64,000 nt of DNA from NCBI GenBank assembly GCA_036804505.1, contig DAIRSI010000022.1, positions 1-64,000 of the forward strand, read 5' to 3'. The position numbers were made by a program, and so were the translations under genes. Below the pieces are notes generated by a model, which did no database searches, was not told where the DNA came from, and saw nothing but the letters and a program-made list of their open reading frames with translations. The DNA is from Phocaeicola_A sp036804505 (GTDB lineage: Bacteria > Bacteroidota > Bacteroidia > Bacteroidales > Bacteroidaceae). Shown here piece after piece: positions 53,195-61,869 of this stretch (within the stretch, counting starts at the first letter, position 1; every line of letters starts with the position of its first letter).

Positions 53195-54706
53195 TTAGTA
53201 AGCGGCATTTTCCGGGTCAAATTCTGTCCATCCATCCGTCCATGTATCTCCGGCATTCAAAGCACCAATGTAGCTCACTTTGCTGAACCAACTGGTAAGC
53301 ATGCTGTTGCTGAATGAAGCGGCTGTGAGTAGCGGACTCCCTGACTGTGGCATGTAATTGGCTCCCGTTTTGCCGGTTTTTCCTGTAAGTAAGAGAGCGG
53401 ATGCTGTTTTCACGGCATTGCCTGTCTGTGCAATGAAAAAATCATGCGAGAAGGAATTCTTCGTGGTGTCGAATGTCTTTGTTGTGTATTTGTACAGATT
53501 GTCTTGATAAACTTTGTTTGCATCACTGCCAAGTAGGGTCATATCAGCCATCCAGATGTTCTGAAGCTGCGATTCTTTTCCGACGATAGTCTGTGTATTC
53601 CCTTTTTCTCCATCAAGGATGATTCCAATCGGGAATCCTATGGCCACTGTGTTGAAACAGTTTAGACGACTGCTTCGCCGTATGTGCATGGCTGCCTGGA
53701 ATTTCCCGAGGGCCGAGCCGTTGTTGGGGTAAACGCTTCCGCCGTTGATATAAGCACTGTTGTTGACAAAATCGCTTGACTGACCAATAGGACCTACAAA
53801 GGTGATGTTGCTGAATACAGCGGTTGTATAAGGTGAAACTGCAGAACCGTCCGCACAGTTATCACTTTCGAAACCGTTGCTTTGTGATTGGTCGGCAATT
53901 CTAGGGTCACGGATGGCAAGTCCGAACTGAACTTTTCCGCTGAAACCGTTGTCTGTATCGAAATCGTCGTCCCAACCTCTGTAGGCAACCAGATATTTAC
54001 AGTTCACTGTACCTCCGAACCATTCGAAAGAATCATCATTGCTGTAGGATACCTGTACGTGGTCTATTTGGGTTCCGCTGCCTACAGAACCCAAAGTCAA
54101 TCCGTTTATTTCCTGATCGGTGGCAAAAGGATATCCGGCAAATTCTATTCTTACGTAACTCAGAACTCCCGAATTGTCCGAATCATCTGTTCCTCCATGT
54201 TTTGTACGGGGACCGCCTTCAATCTGCATTTCTGTCTGGTTATTATGTGCTTTTCCGCAGAGAATGATACCTCCCCAGTCACCTGGCTTGCGGTTGCCTG
54301 CAGATTGTGCCGATGTGAAAACAATCGGAGCGTTGGCCGTACCTTGAGCAATCAGTTTTCCTCCACGTTCCACTATAATGGCCGCTTTTGTGGTTTTGTC
54401 TCCTTTAATGACAGTTCCCGGTTCAATGGTCAGCGTGGCTCCGTTGGCAATGTACACCCAGCCTTTAAGCATATAGGTCCCCTTTTTCAAGGTTTGGTTG
54501 CCGTTGAAGACAAACTCTTGGTCTCCATTGCCGATTATGTTATTATCGAAAAGCAAGTTGTCGCATGCTTTTAATCCCCCGTCTGTGCTCCAATGGTATG
54601 TTGGAGTGGCTGGGCTAGTGTTGTCATTACTGCTGCTGCAAGCTGTCAGGCTTGTCATTGTCATGGTTGCCATGAAGAGGTAACCGATTAACATCTCATT
54701 TTTCAT
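53195..54706 (-). CDS. Beta-helix surface lipoprotein paired with a TonB receptor
   Basis: A 503-residue lipoprotein (lipobox Cys23, LTACSSSND). Residues about 65-300 look like a right-handed beta-helix or pectate-lyase-like repeat fold (LKGWVYIANGATLTIEPGTV, KAAIIVERGGKLIAQGTANA, WGGIILCGKA, YVRIEFAG, DHVQVSYSNDDSFEWFGGT). It is rich in Asp/Asn turns (GWDDDFDTDNG) that could bind calcium. No lyase or hydrolase catalytic set was recognised. It lies 24 bp after the TonB receptor gene and ends the operon. By analogy with SusC/SusD it may be the surface binding partner of the receptor, but with an unrelated fold. Substrate unknown. Confidence 0.8.
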   Translation of the reverse strand: MKNEMLIGYLFMATMTMTSLTACSSSNDNTSPATPTYHWSTDGGLKACDNLLFDNNIIGNGDQEFVFNGNQTLKKGTYMLKGWVYIANGATLTIEPGTVIKGDKTTKAAIIVERGGKLIAQGTANAPIVFTSAQSAGNRKPGDWGGIILCGKAHNNQTEMQIEGGPRTKHGGTDDSDNSGVLSYVRIEFAGYPFATDQEINGLTLGSVGSGTQIDHVQVSYSNDDSFEWFGGTVNCKYLVAYRGWDDDFDTDNGFSGKVQFGLAIRDPRIADQSQSNGFESDNCADGSAVSPYTTAVFSNITFVGPIGQSSDFVNNSAYINGGSVYPNNGSALGKFQAAMHIRRSSRLNCFNTVAIGFPIGIILDGEKGNTQTIVGKESQLQNIWMADMTLLGSDANKVYQDNLYKYTTKTFDTTKNSFSHDFFIAQTGNAVKTASALLLTGKTGKTGANYMPQSGSPLLTAASFSNSMLTSWFSKVSYIGALNAGDTWTDGWTEFDPENAAY

Positions 54707-54730
54707 TTTCTTTTTACTTTAAATTAAAAA

Positions 54731-57535
54731 CTAAAAATTATAGCTGATATTCAAGTTTATGTTTCTTCCGGGGCTGTATTGCTTCGTGACCTCTTTTACG
54801 ATGCTGCGGGTACCGTTGGAATGCATGGCATCGGTCATTTGTTCGAAGGTGACCTTTTCGGCCAGCAGGTCACGAATGCCTGCCTTTACTTCCCAATGTT
54901 TACTGAACTTGCACGAAGCGCTCAAGTCGATGGCATTGCGGGGCATTTCATATGAATTCGGGATAATTGCGGTGTCATCACCTCCCGTTGTTCCTACGCT
55001 TCTGCCCACCCCGATAATCCTCTTTCCTATTCTGTTGTAGAGGATACCGAAACTGAAGTTGTCCTTTGAACTGTTATAAAAAATGCCGGTATTGATCAGA
55101 TAGGGCGACTGTCCCTGCATCGGACGATTCTTTTCTCTGGATCCAGCTTCGAAATTTACGCGGCTGTGGATGAGTGACCCGTTGAAGTTGAAGCTGAAGC
55201 AAGGAAGTCCGATGAAGTCCAGGTTTTTACGTATATCAACTTCCAGTCCATAATTGTTGGCACCTTTGGCATTCCGGTAGGAGTAGATGAGGTTGGTGCC
55301 TCCGGCTACGGTATAGGTCCATTCTATCGGCTGGTTGAATTTCTTGTAGAAAGCGGTGATGCTGATTTGCTCTCCTCTGGAAGGATACCATTCGTAACGG
55401 AAATCGATGTTGTTCACATAGCAGGGTTTCAGTTCCGTATTGCCTTGTACGTCACTTGCCAAATCGAAATCATAGAATACGGATGAGGAAACTTCTCTGA
55501 ATTCGGCCCGATTTACCGATTTTCCGTATGACAGGCGCAACTGCTGCTTGTCATTCAGCTTGTAAACCGTGTTTATGCTTGGAAAGAGGTCCTTGTTGGT
55601 ATAAAAGGTGCTTTGTTCGCTCTTTTCATAGTCGCGGGTGTTGCCGATCAGTTCCATCTTGTTGTATTCAAAGCGCACTCCGGCATAAACATTGAACTTC
55701 CCCAGCGGCAGGTTGGCCGATACGTATCCTGCACCAAGGCGGTTGTTACCTTTGTAGTTGTTTCTCCATTTCACTTCTTCCAAAAGATATAACTTGTCCA
55801 CCCCAAAGTTCGATTCGTCCGAAAGTTCTTCGGGAATGTTCAGGTATCGGAAATTCTCCGGAAGTGTGTTGCGGGAGTTATTCCAGTTATAGATGAAGTT
55901 GCGGGTGGTGTACTTGCGGGTCCTGTATTCTCCAAAGATGCCGGCCTTGACGGTAGGCGCGAATTCTCCCAACTTAAACGGACGTTCGTAATTTAATCCT
56001 GCAGAGAGGATATGTTCATCCAGTTTTGTGAATTCCCGGTTGATATCATTGCCGGATGTCAGTCCGATAGTGCCCATTTCGAGTTTGTCGTTCAGAGTGT
56101 AACGCCTTCTGTCTGGGATATTGCGGTTGGCATAAGCATATCCCGCGTTCCAGATCCATTTGTTTCCTCCTACGGTATGTGTCCCGGTAATCTGTCCGTT
56201 ATAAGTGGTGCGGCTGCTGTAGAAATACTCCGCACTTTGTTCTTTATCGTTCTGAGCGTTGGTACCTGTCCTTTCCGTGTATCGTGATTTCCCCAGCTGG
56301 TTGAAAATATTCTTAAATTCGTATCGATTGTTTCCGTTACCAGGAATATATGTCAGATTGAGCATGCCGCCTATTCTCACGTTGTAGTTGTATTGGTTAT
56401 CTGTGCTGTGTCTCAGATAGTTGCTTTTGTCGTTTGTTTTGTCGTATGCTCCGAATAGGGAATTTTCCATGTTCAGAAACGATTTGTAGTTGTTACTGTA
56501 GTTGAGTGCTGTCATCAATGCGAGCTTGTGTCCGTTGAATTCCCAATAACGGCTCATGTTGGTATTAAAGTTTAGGTCGGCCAGGGGTTTTCTGCTATTT
56601 AGTATCCAATCGTTGTTGAATCCGTTGTTCAGCAGATCCGTACCAGTTCCGTCAATACCCTTGAGTGCTCCCCCGATACCTCCGTTTATCATACGGAAGC
56701 CATTGTCGAAACCAAGGAAATCCGTAGAACTTCCTTTGCTGTAAAGAAATTCTTTTCCATGAGTTTTGTCATTGTAATTACTCCCGAGGGAGATGGAAAA
56801 CGTGTTGGATGTAGGCACATCTTTTGTTTGGATAAGAATGAATCCACCGCTGAAATCCGCAGGATATTCAGGTGAAGGTGATTTCACAATCATCATGTTG
56901 TCCAGTTGGGAGGAGGGAATGATGTCGAAGGAAAAGGCCCTTGAATCGGGTTCTGAACTAGGTACCGAACTTCCGTTTATCCAGACATTGTTGTATCGCT
57001 GTGACAATCCTCGTACCATTACAAACTTGTCGTCAATGATACTGATGCCCGGGATACGCCTGATTACTTCGGATGCATCTCTGTCTTGTGTTCGTTTGAT
57101 TTGCTGTGCGGAGATTCCGCTTTGCACCAGCAGACTGTTTTTCGTCAATGTCAGCAGGGCTGCTTCAGTGCTTTTCTTGGCTTGTGCCACAACCGTCACT
57201 TCACCCAGTGCCTGGCTTTCCGGAGTCATCTCAATCTGGATGACGTTCGGTTCTTTGCCTGTAATCTTAACTTCTTTAATCAGCAGGCTCTGATAACCCA
57301 CATATTTTACTTCCAGCGAGTAACTTCCGGCTTTCAAATTTCCGAAATCGAAAATGCCGTTGACATCTGTGATGACTCCGTTGGCTGTCCCTGCAATCTG
57401 AATCGTTGCTCCGATAAGCGGTTCCTTATTGCTTTTGTCCGTGACGGAGCCTTTCAGGCTTGCAGCGTTAGTGACCGGGATAAATAAACAAAACAGGATT
57501 AGCACCAGTATTGTTCTTTGCATCGTTTGTTCCAT
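54731..57535 (-). CDS. TonB-dependent outer-membrane receptor
   Basis: A 934-residue TonB-dependent receptor. After the signal peptide (LVLILFCLFIPVTNA) it has a carboxypeptidase-regulatory-like domain (SLKGSVTDKSNKEPLIGATI). The plug reads DASEVIRRIPGISIIDDKFV, MVRGLSQRYNNVWINGSSVP and SPEYPADFSGGFILIQTKD, then a barrel ends in NLNISYNF. The plug lacks the SusC-type LYGARGANGV signature, so it is outside the SusC family and nearer to receptors for siderophores, cofactors or small ligands. ATG at 57535 is chosen; a GTG at 57547 would add four residues. It is transcribed with the beta-helix lipoprotein, and 11-bp tandem repeats lie upstream. Confidence 0.88.
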   Translation of the reverse strand: MEQTMQRTILVLILFCLFIPVTNAASLKGSVTDKSNKEPLIGATIQIAGTANGVITDVNGIFDFGNLKAGSYSLEVKYVGYQSLLIKEVKITGKEPNVIQIEMTPESQALGEVTVVAQAKKSTEAALLTLTKNSLLVQSGISAQQIKRTQDRDASEVIRRIPGISIIDDKFVMVRGLSQRYNNVWINGSSVPSSEPDSRAFSFDIIPSSQLDNMMIVKSPSPEYPADFSGGFILIQTKDVPTSNTFSISLGSNYNDKTHGKEFLYSKGSSTDFLGFDNGFRMINGGIGGALKGIDGTGTDLLNNGFNNDWILNSRKPLADLNFNTNMSRYWEFNGHKLALMTALNYSNNYKSFLNMENSLFGAYDKTNDKSNYLRHSTDNQYNYNVRIGGMLNLTYIPGNGNNRYEFKNIFNQLGKSRYTERTGTNAQNDKEQSAEYFYSSRTTYNGQITGTHTVGGNKWIWNAGYAYANRNIPDRRRYTLNDKLEMGTIGLTSGNDINREFTKLDEHILSAGLNYERPFKLGEFAPTVKAGIFGEYRTRKYTTRNFIYNWNNSRNTLPENFRYLNIPEELSDESNFGVDKLYLLEEVKWRNNYKGNNRLGAGYVSANLPLGKFNVYAGVRFEYNKMELIGNTRDYEKSEQSTFYTNKDLFPSINTVYKLNDKQQLRLSYGKSVNRAEFREVSSSVFYDFDLASDVQGNTELKPCYVNNIDFRYEWYPSRGEQISITAFYKKFNQPIEWTYTVAGGTNLIYSYRNAKGANNYGLEVDIRKNLDFIGLPCFSFNFNGSLIHSRVNFEAGSREKNRPMQGQSPYLINTGIFYNSSKDNFSFGILYNRIGKRIIGVGRSVGTTGGDDTAIIPNSYEMPRNAIDLSASCKFSKHWEVKAGIRDLLAEKVTFEQMTDAMHSNGTRSIVKEVTKQYSPGRNINLNISYNF

Positions 57536-57564
57536 TTGTTTCTTCACATTTAAATTTTACAATG

Positions 57565-57572
57565 CAAAGATG
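57565..57572 (-). promoter_or_regulatory. Probable -7 element for the TonB receptor operon
   Basis: CATCTTTG on the minus strand differs from TAnnTTTG only at the first base. It lies about 30 bp before the receptor ATG and about 49 bp downstream of the 11-bp repeat array. A weak core fits an activated promoter; this is inference. Confidence 0.4.
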
Positions 57573-57621
57573 GAACAATAATATTACTGGAAGGTTACGT
57601 CGGTTTTACGTTTCGAATATG

Positions 57622-57654
57622 ATTCTGTTTCAATTCTGTTTCAGTTCTTATTCA
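57622..57654. promoter_or_regulatory. Three tandem 11-bp repeats (PHO-box-like layout)
   Basis: ATTCTGTTTCA occurs twice back to back (57622-57632, 57633-57643), followed by GTTCTTATTCA (57644-57654, 8 of 11 bases). The 11-bp tandem spacing is the layout bound by OmpR/PhoB-family response regulators. It lies between the aroB stop, which it overlaps by the last three bases, and the TonB receptor promoter. The regulator is not encoded nearby. Confidence 0.55.
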
Positions 57655-58713
57655 GCAACCCATGGTTTCCCTGTAGAAATCGAACATTTCATTGATTTCT
57701 TCATGTGTGGCTGTCTGGTTGATGCGGATGTCACCTATGTTACCTAATAAGGTGAAATTGATAATTCCGCTTTCATTCTTTTTATCATGGGTCATGAACT
57801 CGTAGAGGCGGTCGTATTCTTTGCAGTCGAAAAAGAATACTCCGTAGTTCTCTTTGATGAAGCGGATGGTTTGTTGCATGATATCTTTTGGAAATCCTGT
57901 CTTCACACAGGAAGCATATAGTTCGCACACAATACCGTAGGCAACGGCATAGCCGTGGAGAATAGGACGATTTTCAGCTAAAGCAAGGCTTTCGAAGGCA
58001 TGTCCCACCGTATGTCCAAGATTCAGGGCTTTCCGGATTCCCAGTTCGCGGGGGTCTTCTGTAACGATATCTTCTTTTACCTTTACCGAACGTTCTACCA
58101 ACTTTTGCAGATCCTTGTAATCCACCATGTCCAAATCGAAATTGACGAGGTCTGCCCAATGCTTTGTTTCACTGATAAGGCCATGCTTCAGCATTTCGGC
58201 GAACCCGGAACGAAGATTCTTTGCATCAAGTGATTTCAGGAATTCCGTATCAATGATGACAGTACTTGCCGGACAGAATACCCCGATTTCGTTTTTCAGT
58301 CCGTTGAAGTTGATTCCTGTTTTTCCTCCCACGGAAGCATCGACCATGGCAAGCAAGGTGGTAGGTATATTTATATAAGGTATGCCCCTCTTGAATGTGG
58401 AAGCGGCAAATCCTCCCAAGTCAGTAATCATCCCCCCGCCTATATTAATAAGGAGAGAGTGACGGCTGGCACCTTCATTGCTGAGAGTTGTCCAAACGGA
58501 TGCCAAGGTATCGAGATTCTTGTGAGTATCCGTTGCTCCAATCGATATCACAGTAGCTTCTTCCAGACATTTGATTTTCTCCACTAGAGGAAGACAAAGA
58601 CGGTCGGTCGTTGTGTCGACAAGAATGAAAAGCTTGTCGTGCGGACAGTTTGCGACAGCTTCTTCCAGACTGTGCTCAAGATGCTCTGAAAATAGGACTT
58701 TCTGCAGTTTCAT
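57652..58713 (-). CDS. aroB: 3-dehydroquinate synthase
   Basis: A 353-residue shikimate-pathway enzyme, forming 3-dehydroquinate from DAHP with NAD and a divalent metal. Motifs: LLINIGGGMITDLGGFAAST (NAD site, about 87-106), RGIPYINIPTTLLAMVDASVGGKTGIN, and the metal-site stretch LNLGHTVGHAFES (about 231-243) with its two His. Length is typical. It is transcribed on the minus strand upstream of the TonB receptor, with about 100 bp between them and no clear terminator. Confidence 0.96.
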   Translation of the reverse strand: MKLQKVLFSEHLEHSLEEAVANCPHDKLFILVDTTTDRLCLPLVEKIKCLEEATVISIGATDTHKNLDTLASVWTTLSNEGASRHSLLINIGGGMITDLGGFAASTFKRGIPYINIPTTLLAMVDASVGGKTGINFNGLKNEIGVFCPASTVIIDTEFLKSLDAKNLRSGFAEMLKHGLISETKHWADLVNFDLDMVDYKDLQKLVERSVKVKEDIVTEDPRELGIRKALNLGHTVGHAFESLALAENRPILHGYAVAYGIVCELYASCVKTGFPKDIMQQTIRFIKENYGVFFFDCKEYDRLYEFMTHDKKNESGIINFTLLGNIGDIRINQTATHEEINEMFDFYRETMGC

Positions 58714-58732
58714 AACAGATTATTTTAACGTT

Positions 58733-58801
58733 TTTATTTAATCGAGAGCAAAAGTATGAATTTTTATCGGTTTTGTCTATAAAAACCTTTATTTAATCGA
58801 G
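58733..58801. promoter_or_regulatory. 14-bp direct repeat pair in the aroB/outer-membrane protein spacer
   Basis: TTTATTTAATCGAG occurs perfectly at 58733-58746 and 58788-58801, 55 bp apart. The first copy overlaps the expected aroB start of transcription. The second lies about 40 bp upstream of the -7 box of the divergent outer-membrane protein gene. A shared regulator or repressor loop is possible. Confidence 0.45.
58749..58756 (-). promoter_or_regulatory. -7 element for aroB
   Basis: TACTTTTG on the minus strand, giving a start near 58744 and a leader of about 30 nt. No -33 TTTG at the proper spacing was found. Confidence 0.5.
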
Positions 58802-58841
58802 TAATGGGTAAAAACACTTAACTTGGATTAAACCTTATTTG

Positions 58842-58849
58842 TATTTTTG
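58842..58849 (+). promoter_or_regulatory. -7 element for the outer-membrane barrel gene
   Basis: TATTTTTG fits the -7 consensus about 43 bp before the ATG at 58893. A TTG at 58823-58825 is a poorly spaced -33 candidate. Confidence 0.5.
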
Positions 58850-58892
58850 TATCCTAATAGCGTAATTTTTGAAAAAAAGTGACTAAAATAAT

Positions 58893-61793
58893 ATGAAGAA
58901 GTTAACGTTTATCATTCTTGCCTGCCTGTTCGGCATACTTTCGATACAGGCTCAGAGCCATAAGGTAACAGTTTCGGGATCTGTTCTTGATGAGGATGGA
59001 AAAACACCTATCATGCAAGCTACCGTTCAGATTTTGAATATGGAAGGCAAGTACGTGAATGGTGCTGCCAGTTTGCAGAGTGGTCATTTCCAATTGCCTG
59101 CGGTAGCAGCTGGGAAATATACCTTGAAAGTCTCCTTTGTGGGATACACATCCAAATCGATTCCCATTACATTGTCGTCCGAAAAACCTTCCTATAATAT
59201 CGGGAAGATTATTTTGAAGTCCGACGCCATCATGATGAAAGAGGCAGTCGTAACAGCCGCAGCGGCTCAGGTTCAAGTCAAGGAAGACACTCTTGTATAC
59301 AATAGCAGTGCCTACCGCGTTCCAGAAGGTTCGGCCTTGGAAGAACTTGTGAAGAAACTTCCGGGTGCTCAGGTGGATGATAGCGGAAATATTACCATCA
59401 ATGGTAAGGAAATCAAGAAAATCATGGTTGACGGAAAAGAGTTCTTCTCCAGTGATACGAAGGTAGCAATGAAAAACCTTCCTGTCGAGATGGTCGATAA
59501 AATCAAAGCTTATGACAAGAAGTCCGATTTGGCAAAGGTTACGGGTATTGATGACGGCGAGGAGGAAACCGTGCTCGACTTGAGTGTGAAGAAAGGTATG
59601 AAGCAAGGCTGGTTTGGAAATGCCGACTTGGCTGCAGGTACCAAGGACCGTTATTCTGGCAAACTGATGGTGAACCGTTTTACGGACAATCAGCAGATGT
59701 CGGCAATCGGCTCTGCCAACAATACCAACGATAACGGCTTTCCCGGAGGCGGTGGAGGGTTCCGTATGGGAAATCAGAATGGATTGAACGCCAGCAAGAT
59801 GGGTGGACTTAATTTTGCAATGGATACACCTAAGCTGGAATTGGGTGGAAATGTCAGATACAGTCATAGAGATGGTGATGTGCTGGGCAAGTCTTCATCA
59901 GAGAACTTCCGTTCTACAGGTAATTCCTATGCCAATTCTTTGAGAAAATCACTTTCCATGTCGGAAGATGTCAACGCCGATTTTCGTATTGAGTGGAAGC
60001 CCGATACTCTTACTGATATACTTATGCGTCCTTCTGCCGGCTATTCCCGATCGAACAGCTTTAGCAACAGTCAGTCATTGATGTTCAATGACGATCCTTA
60101 CTTGTATGTCACGGACCCGTTGAACATGTATAAGAATATTCCCGATTCTGTGATGGTCAATAATAGTGACAGCCGTTCGCAATCGAACAGTAAGACTTAT
60201 TCGGCCAATATGGAACTGCAGATTAACAGAAAATTGAACAGCAAAGGACGGAATATAACTTTGCGTACGACGGGTGGCTATAACAAGAACGATTCAAAGT
60301 CGTCCAGCATAGCTCAAACCGAATACTATCAGATACAGAATGTAGCCGGTACGGATTCTATTAACTACCGCAACCGCTATATGGTGACTCCAACCCGTAA
60401 CGTGAATTACAGCGTACAGCTCACCTATAGCGAACCGATATTCAGGGCGATGTTCCTTCAGTTCAGTTATAAGTTCAGTTACAATTACCAGAAGAGCGAC
60501 AAGTCGGCCTATTCATTCTTGCAGAATATGGGATTGGATCTCTTTGAAATTCCGAATAATTACATAGATTATTACGATACCAATTTGAGCAAATATGCAG
60601 AAAACAGATACTACAATCAGGATTATTCATTGACGTTGCGTGTTGTCCGTCCCAAATATTTGATGAATGTGGGTGTATCTTTACAACCCCAAAAGTCAAC
60701 AACCAGTTATGAACAGGGAGCATATAAAATTGATACCACACGCTATGTCACCAATTTTACGCCGACTTTCGATTTTCGCTATCGCTTTTCGAAAATCAGC
60801 CAGCTTCGTATCATGTACCGCGGACGTAGTTCTCAGCCCAATATTACCGATTTGCTGCCTATTACCGATGACTCCGACCCGTTGAACGTCAGAGTGGGTA
60901 ATCCCGGACTTAAGCCTTCATTCACGAATAATTTCCGTCTGTTCTATAATGATTACAATGCAGAAAAACAAAGAGGAATCATGACGCATTTCAGTTTCAG
61001 CAACACATTGAACAGCATTACCAGTACCGAGTACACGAATAATCTGACTGGCGGACGAACCATAAAGCCGGAGAACATCAACGGTAATTGGAATGCATTC
61101 GGTATGGTGATACTTAATATGGCACTCACCAAAAACAAGAAACTGACGCTGAATTCCTTTACAAACGGGAACTATACGAATGCCGTGGCTTATCTTGTTC
61201 AGGAAGATGCCACCAAGTTGAAGAACAGAACCCGTACTTCCGGGGTCAGTGAAAGGTTGACGACGACTTATCGAAGCAATTGGTTTGAATTTTCCTTGAA
61301 TGGAACATTGGATTACAGTCATTCGCGCAATCTTTTGAGGGATGCTTATAATACCGATACCTATCAGTTTTCTTATGGCGCAAGCACCAATATAACCCTG
61401 CCTTGGAATATGACTCTTTCCACCGATCTCGGTAACAGCAGCCGCCGTGGTTACAGTGATTCTTCCATGAATACGAATGAACTGCTTTGGAATGCACAGA
61501 TATCACAGAACTTTCTGAAAGGAAATGCAGCTACACTCAGCCTGCAGTTCTACGACATCTTGCACCAGCAGAGCAATCTGAGCCGAAGCATCTCGGCATC
61601 CATGAGAAGCGATACGCAGTATAATTCCATCAACAGCTACTGCATGCTTCATTTCATATACCGTCTCAATATCTTCGGTAGCAAAGAGGCGCGTGAAAAG
61701 ATGCGTTCAAGAGGCTTCGATGGTCCGGGTTTCGGAGGCCCCGGAGGAGGTGGTGATCATCCGCGTGGCGGTGGACGTCCTCCTATGTTCTGA
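58893..61793 (+). CDS. TonB-receptor-like outer-membrane beta-barrel protein with Gly-rich tail
   Basis: A 966-residue outer-membrane protein. The signal peptide (FIILACLFGILSIQAQ) is followed by a carboxypeptidase-regulatory-like domain (SGSVLDEDGKTPIMQATVQI, about 30-110). A reduced plug-like part follows (ALEELVKKLPGAQVDDSGNI, TINGKEIKKIMVDGKEFFSS), then a long barrel of the OMP_b-brl type. A Gly-rich insertion occurs near residue 286 (NGFPGGGGGFRMGNQNG). The C-terminus is not the usual aromatic barrel end but a Gly/His/Arg/Pro tail (GFGGPGGGGDHPRGGGRPPM plus a last Phe). It stands alone between its own promoter and terminator. Substrate and role unknown. Confidence 0.85.
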   Translation: MKKLTFIILACLFGILSIQAQSHKVTVSGSVLDEDGKTPIMQATVQILNMEGKYVNGAASLQSGHFQLPAVAAGKYTLKVSFVGYTSKSIPITLSSEKPSYNIGKIILKSDAIMMKEAVVTAAAAQVQVKEDTLVYNSSAYRVPEGSALEELVKKLPGAQVDDSGNITINGKEIKKIMVDGKEFFSSDTKVAMKNLPVEMVDKIKAYDKKSDLAKVTGIDDGEEETVLDLSVKKGMKQGWFGNADLAAGTKDRYSGKLMVNRFTDNQQMSAIGSANNTNDNGFPGGGGGFRMGNQNGLNASKMGGLNFAMDTPKLELGGNVRYSHRDGDVLGKSSSENFRSTGNSYANSLRKSLSMSEDVNADFRIEWKPDTLTDILMRPSAGYSRSNSFSNSQSLMFNDDPYLYVTDPLNMYKNIPDSVMVNNSDSRSQSNSKTYSANMELQINRKLNSKGRNITLRTTGGYNKNDSKSSSIAQTEYYQIQNVAGTDSINYRNRYMVTPTRNVNYSVQLTYSEPIFRAMFLQFSYKFSYNYQKSDKSAYSFLQNMGLDLFEIPNNYIDYYDTNLSKYAENRYYNQDYSLTLRVVRPKYLMNVGVSLQPQKSTTSYEQGAYKIDTTRYVTNFTPTFDFRYRFSKISQLRIMYRGRSSQPNITDLLPITDDSDPLNVRVGNPGLKPSFTNNFRLFYNDYNAEKQRGIMTHFSFSNTLNSITSTEYTNNLTGGRTIKPENINGNWNAFGMVILNMALTKNKKLTLNSFTNGNYTNAVAYLVQEDATKLKNRTRTSGVSERLTTTYRSNWFEFSLNGTLDYSHSRNLLRDAYNTDTYQFSYGASTNITLPWNMTLSTDLGNSSRRGYSDSSMNTNELLWNAQISQNFLKGNAATLSLQFYDILHQQSNLSRSISASMRSDTQYNSINSYCMLHFIYRLNIFGSKEAREKMRSRGFDGPGFGGPGGGGDHPRGGGRPPMF

Positions 61794-61814
61794 TAAGTCA
61801 GGAGACATAAAAAT

Positions 61815-61857
61815 AAAAAATCCCGGCCGGATATAATTTGGCTCGGGATTTTTTTTT
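61815..61857 (+). terminator. Terminator after the outer-membrane barrel gene
   Basis: A stem of A-rich/T-rich arms and TCCCG/CGGGA with an inner GCC/GGC, then a nine- to ten-T run that leads straight into the -7 box of the next gene. Confidence 0.75.
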
Positions 61858-61864
61858 ACCTTTG
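61857..61864 (+). promoter_or_regulatory. -7 element for the cardiolipin synthase gene
   Basis: TACCTTTG fits the consensus and ends only 5 bp before the ATG at 61870, so the mRNA may be leaderless. TTTG at 61837-61840 is a -33 candidate with a short 16-bp spacer. Confidence 0.45.
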
Positions 61865-61869
61865 TTCTC

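Noticed and set aside
58902..59867. Antisense open frame of 321 codons in the outer-membrane barrel gene
   Set aside because: Long only because of codon use on the opposite strand; the plus-strand protein has clear domains and a signal peptide.
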